Of a stretch of 6,194 nt of DNA, positions 1 through 6,006 are shown piece by piece. Numbering within the stretch: position 1 is the first letter of the stretch; each line of letters begins with the position of its first letter. Under the pieces are notes generated by a model that worked only from the letters and a program-made list of their open reading frames with translations, did no database searches and had not been told where the DNA came from. A program made the position numbers and the translations under genes. This DNA comes from Chlamydiota bacterium (lineage in GTDB: Bacteria > Chlamydiota > Chlamydiia > Chlamydiales > Simkaniaceae), in contig JAKQGT010000108.1 in the NCBI GenBank assembly GCA_029556005.1, positions 1 through 6,194 on the forward strand, written 5' to 3'.

Positions 1-57
1 CTAACATTTCTTTTAGAAGATGAATCTGACTATTATGACCTAATGAACCTATCCTAA
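1..57 (+). CDS. Possible C-terminal tail of an upstream gene (partial)
   Basis: The first reading frame is open from the window edge and ends at a TAA at 55-57, giving an 18-residue acidic tail ending in DLMNLS. The other two plus-strand frames stop within the first 30 bases. An open run of this length at an edge is common by chance, so this is a weak call. In its favour, a plus-strand terminator lies downstream at 287-315 and needs some transcript to end. If real, its last codons (43-57) lie inside the left arm of the long inverted repeat, which supplies the stop codon. No family can be recognised. Confidence 0.25.
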   Translation, partial: LTFLLEDESDYYDLMNLS

Positions 58-207
58 TAAATCATTTCTAATCTTTTTTGTGTTTTCAGGATCTTTAGAA
101 TCTTCATTTTTCGGTCTTATCATCCGATAATGCCCTCAAATGCAGTTCCTAAATCTCCAAGAAAACACATAAAAATCCCCAGAATTGATTTATTAGGATA
201 GCTTCAT
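43..207. repeat. Long imperfect inverted repeat (165-base palindrome)
   Basis: The two halves are reverse complements over almost their whole length. The outer arms, 43-64 and 186-207, match at 21 of 22 positions (core CTATCCTAATAAATCA at 49-64). Moving inward, 66-69 pairs with 181-184, 75-79 with 171-175, 80-87 with 161-168, 89-91 with 156-158, 94-98 with 149-153, 105-109 with 138-142, and 117-121 with 126-130, leaving loop ATCC at 122-125. I count about 61 Watson-Crick pairs among 79 left-arm positions, with only small bulges (169-170 and one base near 159-160). Weaker pairing may continue outward to the window edge. Possible identities are a MITE-like non-autonomous element, a structured 3' UTR, or a small RNA. 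No direct target-site duplication is evident at either candidate boundary, so mobility is unproven. Confidence 0.85.
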
Positions 208-286
208 GGAGCAAAATGCTAAACTTGCTCTTGTAAGGGTTGGGAACGCTTTATAGCTAACTTCAAATTTTTCACTTTCATACATC

Positions 287-315
287 AAAGCGCATCGAGA
301 GATGCGCTTTTTTTT
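287..315 (+). terminator. Rho-independent terminator
   Basis: A perfect 10-bp stem, AAAGCGCATC (287-296) with GATGCGCTTT (301-310), is closed by a GAGA (GNRA-type) tetraloop and runs directly into eight T residues (308-315, the first three also in the stem). The T tract is on the plus strand, so it ends rightward transcription entering from the left edge and insulates the operon that starts at 420. Positions 208-286, between the long hairpin and this terminator, hold no gene I can support. Confidence 0.88.
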
Positions 316-347
316 GTCTGTACAAATATAGACATGAAAAATAAATG

Positions 348-377
348 TTACAAGAAATTCAGGGATTTGGATAGAGT
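348..377 (+). promoter_or_regulatory. Weak candidate promoter for the glucanase-porin operon
   Basis: A promoter is expected between the terminator and the start at 420. The best pair I see is TTACAA (348-353) and TAGAGT (372-377) with an 18-base spacer. These match the sigma-70/sigma-66 consensus at 3 of 6 and 4 of 6 positions. Transcription would begin near 384, just before the palindrome at 385-401. The match is poor and the location is the main support. Confidence 0.2.
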
Positions 378-384
378 GATTCAA

Positions 385-401
385 AAAACCTTTAAGGTTT
401 T
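385..401. promoter_or_regulatory. 17-base palindrome in the leader, possible operator or 5' hairpin
   Basis: AAAACCTT (385-392) and AAGGTTTT (394-401) are exact reverse complements around a single central T. As DNA this has the size and symmetry of a dimeric repressor site. As RNA it can form a 6-bp stem (385-390 with 396-401) and a 5-base loop, ending 5 bases before the Shine-Dalgarno site. Either could control the downstream glucanase-porin pair. No T tract follows, so it is not a terminator. The function is inference. Confidence 0.35.
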
Positions 402-406
402 GCTTG

Positions 407-414
407 AAAGGAGG
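407..414 (+). promoter_or_regulatory. Strong ribosome binding site fixing the start at 420
   Basis: AAAGGAGG is a near-complete Shine-Dalgarno match, 5 bases before the ATG at 420. An in-frame TGA at 405-407 rules out any earlier start, so the start of the glucanase gene is well determined. Confidence 0.85.
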
Positions 415-419
415 CCCTG

Positions 420-2351
420 ATGCGTAGGTTTTTCATCTCACTTTCCGCCCTAGTGTTTTTTTCCTTACAAGTAGGGAATGCTTCTCTCCAGATCGTAGCT
501 GCTTGTCCCCCTCCTCCAGATCCCTTTGTCCTCCCCCCGATTCCAGGACCAGTACCCTCTCCTCCCAATACTTGCCCTCTTTCTGGAGTCACTTCCTATC
601 CAAACTATCTACCGATCACCATTCTCAATAACAGCACTTTATCTAATAGTGATATCTATGTTGCCGTCCTTATCGATTCCAAGAAGAAATACTTATCGTT
701 CAGTACTGTCGGAGGGCATAAATTGGGAGCGATTACCTCATTTGCAGCATCCACTTATTTATCCTCAACTCTTTATTCCACCCCCTTAGATGGTTTTGAA
801 AACACGGGGACTAACCAATACACATTCTACATCCCTAATACCGGGAAAAGTGGAACCCCCTCGAGTAACCCACTACCTTCTTCCCAAATTATTATCTCTG
901 TAGGTGAGCCCCTGACCTATTTTATCGATCATAACGGGATTCTTGGCGTTCCTGCTGAAAATGAGGCTTTTAACGACAACTACTTTATTTTGAATGATAA
1001 AGTAGAATTTGATCTGGGGAGTAATAATCTCAATCGACTAAACATGAATTTAACGGGTGTCGATTTCTTTGGACTCCCCCTTTCTGTGCAAGCCAACTAT
1101 CTCTTCTTTTTTGGGGGGAATTTAACCCCCAATTGTGCTTTTACGGGATGGCCATCTACAGTGAGTTTTTCAGATGTCTTTACAGGATATCGTGCTGCCT
1201 TAGATTCACTTCAGAGCCCTTTTAATGACCATTGGAGAGCCTTAATAGCGACTTATAATAATCCCGGAGGGGGGACGAGTGACATCCGCATTTTCTCACC
1301 GAAAACAGCCATGACTCCCCCTGTACAAACGCAGACTAACCCCAGTTTGGTGGATTTCCCGACAACCTATTTTTTAAGTTCTATTTTGAGTGATCCAGCC
1401 TGTACGTGGTTTAACGCCGTATGGAGTGGGCTAACCCATTCGGGACAAACTGCCTACTATCAGCAAAAGACAACGCCCCCTCATACCTTAATCCTCGATG
1501 CCACAGTCAAAGAAGCGGCTACAGCCACTGGGGTTATGCAAAATAACGGGGCTTTCAGTTTTACCATTCATGGAGGACCTGATAAAGGGAAGACAATGGT
1601 CATCCCTTATCCTAAAAACTCCATGGCTTTTTTTACTGGAGCTGTAAGTGATTATGATCCTCCCATTTCCGGATCTGCATCAGTGGATACTCAGGCTCAA
1701 GTTTTCAAAGTATTTGCTACCATGATTATTGGAGCCTTTTTCCCTTTTAATAGCTTAGCCACAACTCCCCCTGTAACAGTCACTCAAGACTATCTAGAGG
1801 CTCATTCAGCGGATTACTTTCAAAATAACGCCCTCTTGGAGAGTTTATTAGCTGGATGTACATGTGAGTCTAATAATCCCTGGTTTGATTTTTATTCGCG
1901 CACCCTTTTAACCTTGGGATCCCCTAACCTTTTTTATACATCAGCTTACTCAGACGAATTAGGCACAGATGGCACGATCGTGATTGTAGGACTGAATGAT
2001 AAAAATCCCGATGCAACCATTCTCCTGACTCTAAATAGCCTTGCAGGAGTGACTCTCCCCGACCCTTATTCAGACCCCAATACTTACTCCATTACTGTCC
2101 AATTCAATCCCAATACAACAGTAGAATATGGAACTTCTGCCATAGGTCCTTGGGGTGCGATTCCTGCTACCACTCCGGGAAATACCTTTTTTCTCAGGGT
2201 AAAATACACACTCCCCTTTTATAATACACCGGGCTTATCCTTTATTACTCAGGTCTCTCCCACAGCGAAAATCACCCACCCGATCCTTCCCTATCCTGCA
2301 GTCATTACAACCACCGGCCTGACTACAACCTTGAGCTTAGGGGGACCTTAA
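420..2351 (+). CDS. Secreted GH64-type beta-1,3-glucanase-like protein
   Basis: A 643-residue exported protein whose layout matches glycoside hydrolase family 64 (thaumatin-like and alpha/beta domains; known members cut long beta-1,3-glucans into short oligosaccharides by inversion). The signal peptide has an MRR n-region and a hydrophobic core at 4-17. Cleavage after A21 is likely, but VAAC at 26-29 also resembles a lipobox. A proline-rich linker (30-50) follows. The family region spans about 59-540: an opening strand LPITILNNS, then GEPLTYFIDHNGILGVPAE (162-180), then VEFDLG and VDFFGLP. E196 and D215 sit where the catalytic acid and base of Streptomyces GH64 (recalled as Glu154 and Asp170) lie. 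The closing segment FYSRTLL...YSDELGTDG (491-518) also fits. Residues 545-643 are an unassigned tail. The gene lies 32 bases before a porin gene, probably in one operon. Similarity was judged from memory and is distant, so activity is inferred. Confidence 0.75.
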   Translation: MRRFFISLSALVFFSLQVGNASLQIVAACPPPPDPFVLPPIPGPVPSPPNTCPLSGVTSYPNYLPITILNNSTLSNSDIYVAVLIDSKKKYLSFSTVGGHKLGAITSFAASTYLSSTLYSTPLDGFENTGTNQYTFYIPNTGKSGTPSSNPLPSSQIIISVGEPLTYFIDHNGILGVPAENEAFNDNYFILNDKVEFDLGSNNLNRLNMNLTGVDFFGLPLSVQANYLFFFGGNLTPNCAFTGWPSTVSFSDVFTGYRAALDSLQSPFNDHWRALIATYNNPGGGTSDIRIFSPKTAMTPPVQTQTNPSLVDFPTTYFLSSILSDPACTWFNAVWSGLTHSGQTAYYQQKTTPPHTLILDATVKEAATATGVMQNNGAFSFTIHGGPDKGKTMVIPYPKNSMAFFTGAVSDYDPPISGSASVDTQAQVFKVFATMIIGAFFPFNSLATTPPVTVTQDYLEAHSADYFQNNALLESLLAGCTCESNNPWFDFYSRTLLTLGSPNLFYTSAYSDELGTDGTIVIVGLNDKNPDATILLTLNSLAGVTLPDPYSDPNTYSITVQFNPNTTVEYGTSAIGPWGAIPATTPGNTFFLRVKYTLPFYNTPGLSFITQVSPTAKITHPILPYPAVITTTGLTTTLSLGGP

Positions 2352-2383
2352 CCGCAATGCCTTCACCCATTGGAGATTGAAAG

Positions 2384-3445
2384 ATGAAATTCTTAAACTA
2401 CAAAAAATTTTACTGCCTCATCGCCCTCTTTGCAACCGCATTTGTTAGAGCAGAAACTGAACCAACACTGGCGCCAGGATACAATGCCCCTTCCCGGTTT
2501 GATCAAATAGGATTGCCTACTTTTTACACCACAGGAAGCTTTATTTATTGGCAGCCCATGCAAGAGAATATGGAGCTGGGAATCGTCTCTGATAATACAG
2601 AGAGTCTTGACCTTGTAAATGGGGATTATGTCGATTTAGATTTTGGGTACAAACCTGGGTTTAAACTCGGTTTTGGAGTGCTTTTTGACTATGATAACTG
2701 GGATCTTTATCTTCAATATACGTGGCTTCGAGGATCGCACCAAACGACAAAATCTCTTAACCCTAATAATACCAATGTCACTTTATGGCCTGCCTGGCAA
2801 AGTGTTCCCGGTTTTGTGACACCTCAATATGTCTATGGGAAGGAAAATTGGAAGGTACATCTCGATCTCTTGGATTTAGATTTAGGAAGGTCTTATTCTG
2901 TTGGAACACAATTGACTTTTCGCCCCTTTTTAGGAGCACGTGCAGCTTGGATTCGTCAAGATATCCATGTTGACTATCGGAATACCTCTCCTGCATTTTT
3001 AGCCATTTGGCCAAACACGCATATCGATCAAAATTCTAGCTGTTGGGGCTTAGGGACCCGAGTAGGTCTGGGCTCAAATTGGATGATCAGCCATGGCTTT
3101 CGTCTATATGGCAATGGAGAAGTCGATATTCTCTATACGCAATACACCCATTTGACAAGTTCCCAAAAATCGGAGGTGAATACTCCAAATCGGTATGTAG
3201 TGAATCAAAAAAATGCAGACTATTTAAGGGCTCATCTTGAGTTACTATTGGGCTTTGGGTGGGGATGTTATTTTGCTAACAACGCCTCCCATGTAGATCT
3301 TTCCGCAGATTATGGATTTCAGGTATTTTTCGATCAAAACATGTTCCGCAATTACCTGAGCGATCTCAATATCGGTAAAAGTTTTTCTCCAAATGGAAAT
3401 CTCTACATACACGGCCTAACCGTTTCCCTACGCTTCGACTTTTAA
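2384..3445 (+). CDS. Lpg1974 / MOMP-like family outer-membrane beta-barrel porin
   Basis: A 353-residue outer-membrane protein of the Lpg1974 pore-forming family, the MOMP-like proteins abundant in Simkania- and Waddlia-like chlamydiae and in Legionella. A signal peptide (lysine-rich start, hydrophobic core 11-20) is probably cut after VRA (23). Family hallmarks in order are the first strand TGSFIYWQPMQENMELGI (50-67), PGFKLGFGVLFDYDNWDLYLQYTWL (91-115), WKVHLDLLDLDLGRSYSVGTQLTFRPFLGARAAWI (156-190), CWGLGTRVGLGSNW (220-233), and a closing strand GLTVSLRFDF. The terminal phenylalanine is the usual signal for beta-barrel assembly by BamA. Alternating polar/hydrophobic strands and periplasmic turns run throughout. 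The ATG at 2384 is preceded by GGAG (2372-2375) at 8 bases and by an in-frame TGA at 2378-2380, so the start is firm. It lies close behind the glucanase gene and is probably co-transcribed. Pore selectivity cannot be read from the sequence. Confidence 0.88.
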   Translation: MKFLNYKKFYCLIALFATAFVRAETEPTLAPGYNAPSRFDQIGLPTFYTTGSFIYWQPMQENMELGIVSDNTESLDLVNGDYVDLDFGYKPGFKLGFGVLFDYDNWDLYLQYTWLRGSHQTTKSLNPNNTNVTLWPAWQSVPGFVTPQYVYGKENWKVHLDLLDLDLGRSYSVGTQLTFRPFLGARAAWIRQDIHVDYRNTSPAFLAIWPNTHIDQNSSCWGLGTRVGLGSNWMISHGFRLYGNGEVDILYTQYTHLTSSQKSEVNTPNRYVVNQKNADYLRAHLELLLGFGWGCYFANNASHVDLSADYGFQVFFDQNMFRNYLSDLNIGKSFSPNGNLYIHGLTVSLRFDF

Positions 3446-3478
3446 CCTTGGTGCTACTATTCTTGAGTAAAATTGTAC

Positions 3479-3507
3479 TGGAGATTCCTTCGAACTCTCG
3501 TTAGAAT
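3479..3507 (+). promoter_or_regulatory. Candidate promoter giving a leaderless rnhC transcript
   Basis: TGGAGA (3479-3484) and TAGAAT (3502-3507) are separated by 17 bases and match the -35 and -10 consensus at 4 of 6 and 5 of 6 positions. Only 7 bases separate the -10 from the rnhC ATG at 3515, so transcription would begin at or next to the start codon. This agrees with the absence of a Shine-Dalgarno site there. It is a consensus match only, with no experimental support. Confidence 0.35.
3481..3499 (+). other. Small hairpin between the porin gene and rnhC
   Basis: GAGATTC (3481-3487) pairs with GAA plus TCTC (3492-3499, C3495 bulged) around loop CTTC, giving a 7-bp stem. No T tract follows, so it is not a typical intrinsic terminator. 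It overlaps the candidate promoter spacer. It could mark the 3' end of the porin mRNA or be incidental. Confidence 0.25.
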
Positions 3508-3514
3508 ATAAGAC

Positions 3515-4408
3515 ATGAACCAAGCAGCTAATTTTATCGCAAAAATTGATCTCTCTTTTGCATCCAAGCTTAAAACAGACTTAGCAGAGCAAGGGTTTGA
3601 GCTATCTCAGCCAGCCTATACGGTTTTTCAAGCAAAGAAAAAGGGGATCTCTTGCACCCTTTACGAATCGGGAAAATTGATGGTACAAGGAAAAGAAAAA
3701 GATGAGTTCATCACTTACTATTTAGAGCCAGAAATCTTGGGAAAACTCTCCTATTCTTATCCCGAAACAGAGGTAAATACATCCCCCCATATCGGAGTCG
3801 ATGAAGCGGGTAAAGGAGATGTTTTTGGTCCCTTATGTATTGCAGCCCTTTATGCCGACTCTGAGCTGATTTCTGAGCTGATTAAAATAGGCATTCGTGA
3901 TAGCAAACGTTTAACCGATAGCACGATCGTTAAAATGGCAGCAAAAATCAAAAAGTCCTTTTCTTATTCCGTTGTCCAAATCTTTCCTAAACGTTACAAC
4001 GAGCTCTATCAAGGCTTTCAAAACCTCAACACCCTTTTAGGATGGGGACATGCAACAGCGATTGAAGAGGTGGTCGCTAAAACCCAGTGCACAGATATCC
4101 TTATTGACCAGTTTGCAAACGAAAGCGTTGTTATCTCAGCTCTTAAGCGAAAAAGCCTCACGGTAAATCTCTCTCAACGTCATCGCGGGGAAGAAGATAT
4201 CGTGGTTGCCGGAGCCTCTATATTAGCCCGCGCTGCCTTTGTTCAAGGGCTAGATAAACTCAGCGAAGACTATAAGATTTCCCTTCCAAAAGGAGCTTCA
4301 GCTCAAGTCATCCAAGCCGGGAGAAAATTTGTCTCAGCCCATGGAAAAGAGGCTCTAAATAGTGTTGCTAAACTGCATTTCAAAACAATTGATCAAATCT
4401 TAAACTAA
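3515..4408 (+). CDS. rnhC: Ribonuclease HIII
   Basis: A cytoplasmic nuclease that cuts the RNA strand of RNA:DNA hybrids, removing R-loops, primers or misincorporated ribonucleotides. It has 297 residues, normal for the family. Residues 1-85 form the substrate-binding N-terminal domain that separates RNase HIII from HII, and 92-297 form the RNase H fold. The first catalytic pair is in HIGVDEAGKGD (D96, E97). E163 in YNELY and D198 in ILIDQF fit the other two acids of the DEDE active site typical of HIII, and DSKRLTD (129-135), NLNTLLGWGHA (170-180) and AGASILARAAF (232-242) are conserved blocks. An in-frame TAA at 3509-3511 and the need for the N-domain fix the ATG at 3515, although no Shine-Dalgarno site precedes it. 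recN follows after 8 bases, so the two are probably one transcript. Confidence 0.95.
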   Translation: MNQAANFIAKIDLSFASKLKTDLAEQGFELSQPAYTVFQAKKKGISCTLYESGKLMVQGKEKDEFITYYLEPEILGKLSYSYPETEVNTSPHIGVDEAGKGDVFGPLCIAALYADSELISELIKIGIRDSKRLTDSTIVKMAAKIKKSFSYSVVQIFPKRYNELYQGFQNLNTLLGWGHATAIEEVVAKTQCTDILIDQFANESVVISALKRKSLTVNLSQRHRGEEDIVVAGASILARAAFVQGLDKLSEDYKISLPKGASAQVIQAGRKFVSAHGKEALNSVAKLHFKTIDQILN

Positions 4409-4416
4409 ATAAACCT

Positions 4417-6006
4417 ATGTTGGTGTCTCTTACATTAAGAAACTTTGTTCTCATCGATCAAATCACTCTCCCCTTTCATGAAGGGTTTCATGTTCTCACT
4501 GGAGAAACAGGTGCGGGAAAAACCCTCTTAGTCCAAGCCATGCACCTCCTAACAGGACAAAAAGTCAGCGTAGATCTGATTCGTCATGGCGAGGATAAAG
4601 CGACAATCGAAGCCCTTTTTGACATCGGAAAACTCCCCGCTGTGCAAATCTTCTTACAAGAAGCAGGGATTGAACAGGATCCTCAGGAGTATCTCCACAT
4701 CAAACGAGAATTGACGCGCGCTTCAAAAAATCGTATTTTTATCAACTCTCAACTAGCTTCTCTAGCTCTTCTCTCTAAAATCGGTCCTCTACTCCTCTCT
4801 CTTATCGGACAAAACAGTGCGCAACACTTGCGTCATCGAGAAGAGCAGCGGGCCCTGATCGATACTTTTGGAGACCTCGATCAGGAGGTTCTTGCCTTTT
4901 CTCTCTCCTATGAAGAGGAAAAAAAACTGGAGGATGAGCTTGCCCATTTAGAGCGCAAAACTCCCGAAATTACATTAGAAAAGTTACGTTTTGAGTGGGA
5001 AGAGTGGAATCGATTTCAGTATCAAGAGGGAGAAGAGGAAACTCTGTTTGACACATACAAAACACTCGCCCAGCATTCCGATTCTTTAGAAAAGCTTAGT
5101 CGCGTTCAAGAAGGATTAGATCACCCCTCCCTTCTTTCTACTCTCCTTCAATGTCAAAAGCTTTCTGAAGGAGAAATCTCTGAGCACCTGGGGAGCGCAA
5201 TCGCCCATCTTCAAGAAGCCTCTTACTTAACCTCTCAAAAGCTTGAAAATAGCGAAAGCCAAGCGGAGCGCTTTGAAGAGGTCGAAGAAAGACTTTCCAC
5301 CCTCAACTCTCTTAAAAAGAAATACCGGATTGAAGTGAGCGAAATTTTGACTCATGTAGAGAGTTTACAAAGGGAAATCGACACTTTAGAGAACCTAGAT
5401 CTCCATATCAGCTCTTTGAAAAAAAAGCTTAAAGAAAAGCAACAACACAATAACGCGCGTGCCGCGACCATTACGGAGAAAAGGAAGGCAAGTGCAGACA
5501 TCCTTTGCAGTGCTCTGACTCGGGAACTTCAAGCATTAAACATGCCCCATGCAAAGGTTGTTATCTCTATTGAACCCAAAGCGATTGGCCCTACAGGAGG
5601 AGACCAAGTCACCCTATTCTTAGCCGCCAATAAAGGAGAAGTCCCCGCCTCTCTTGAGTCTAAAACAAGTGGAGGAGAACTCTCGAGATTTCTCTTTGCG
5701 GTCACTCTTTTACTCTCCGAAAAAAACGCTCTACCCACCCTCATCTTCGATGAGATTGATTCCAATGTGGGAGGAGAAACAGCAACCTTAGTAGGACAAA
5801 AGCTTAAGGCTCTAGGTAAGCATTGCCAAGTGCTTGCTATTTCCCATTTTCCTCAAGTCGCCCGCTTTGCAGATCACCATATGCAGATCTCCAAAACGGA
5901 AAAAGAGGGACGCACTGTAACAACGATGTGTTATCTTGAAAAAAATGAAACAGATGAAGAACTCATGAGAATGCTAGGGGGAACTAGGGTTCATAGCCCC
6001 AAATAA
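4417..6006 (+). CDS. recN: DNA repair protein RecN
   Basis: An SMC-like ATPase that acts early in RecA-dependent repair of double-strand breaks, tethering broken ends on the nucleoid. It has 529 residues. The N-terminal ATPase half has the canonical opening LTLRNFVLIDQITLPF and Walker A GETGAGKT (29-36), with the Q-loop region around G131-Q132. A charged coiled-coil arm with its hinge-like middle runs from about 155 to 345. The C-terminal half has GGDQVTLFLAANKGE (394-408), the ABC signature SGGELSRF (418-425), Walker B TLIFDEID (441-448; D445, E446) and the switch histidine in AISHFPQVARFADHH (474-488, H477). The ATG at 4417 is where the family begins, despite no Shine-Dalgarno site; coupling to rnhC 8 bases upstream is likely. 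The C-terminus stops soon after RMLGG, about 10-15 residues short of the usual end with its HAxxLL-like helix. The last 16 bases overlap a convergent gene. Confidence 0.95.
   Translation: MLVSLTLRNFVLIDQITLPFHEGFHVLTGETGAGKTLLVQAMHLLTGQKVSVDLIRHGEDKATIEALFDIGKLPAVQIFLQEAGIEQDPQEYLHIKRELTRASKNRIFINSQLASLALLSKIGPLLLSLIGQNSAQHLRHREEQRALIDTFGDLDQEVLAFSLSYEEEKKLEDELAHLERKTPEITLEKLRFEWEEWNRFQYQEGEEETLFDTYKTLAQHSDSLEKLSRVQEGLDHPSLLSTLLQCQKLSEGEISEHLGSAIAHLQEASYLTSQKLENSESQAERFEEVEERLSTLNSLKKKYRIEVSEILTHVESLQREIDTLENLDLHISSLKKKLKEKQQHNNARAATITEKRKASADILCSALTRELQALNMPHAKVVISIEPKAIGPTGGDQVTLFLAANKGEVPASLESKTSGGELSRFLFAVTLLLSEKNALPTLIFDEIDSNVGGETATLVGQKLKALGKHCQVLAISHFPQVARFADHHMQISKTEKEGRTVTTMCYLEKNETDEELMRMLGGTRVHSPK

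Noticed and set aside
49..201. Insertion element with target-site duplication
   Set aside because: The bases flanking the candidate ends are themselves inverted complements rather than direct repeats, and no transposase is in the window, so I call it a repeat rather than a mobile element.
206..256. 16-codon reading frame MEQNAKLALVRVGNAL with AGGA seven bases upstream, ahead of the terminator, like a leader peptide
   Set aside because: It overlaps the right arm of the inverted repeat, is very short, has no run of regulatory codons, and the terminator has no visible competing antiterminator stem.
315..334. Inverted repeat TGTCT...AGACA just after the terminator
   Set aside because: Only five base pairs with a 10-base loop in an AT-rich stretch; expected by chance.
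193..384. Minus-strand open frame of 63 codons in the left non-coding region
   Set aside because: It runs through the terminator hairpin and part of the inverted repeat, has no ribosome binding site, and resembles no protein.
1..419. Search for a tRNA, other known structural RNA or CRISPR repeats in the left non-coding region
   Set aside because: No T-loop motif such as GGTTCGAATCC, no cloverleaf and no regularly spaced repeats are present; the only structure is the inverted repeat, the terminator and the small leader palindrome.
526..789. Alternative plus-strand frame inside the glucanase gene
   Set aside because: Low-complexity product in a shifted frame; the 420-2351 frame has a signal peptide, Shine-Dalgarno site and family motifs.
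2778..3014. Open frames on both strands inside the porin gene
   Set aside because: Both lie wholly within a well-supported porin frame with conserved strands and have no start signals of their own.
5529..5765. Minus-strand open frame of 78 codons inside recN
   Set aside because: It is antisense to the RecN signature and Walker B region; conserved coding on the plus strand explains the open frame.
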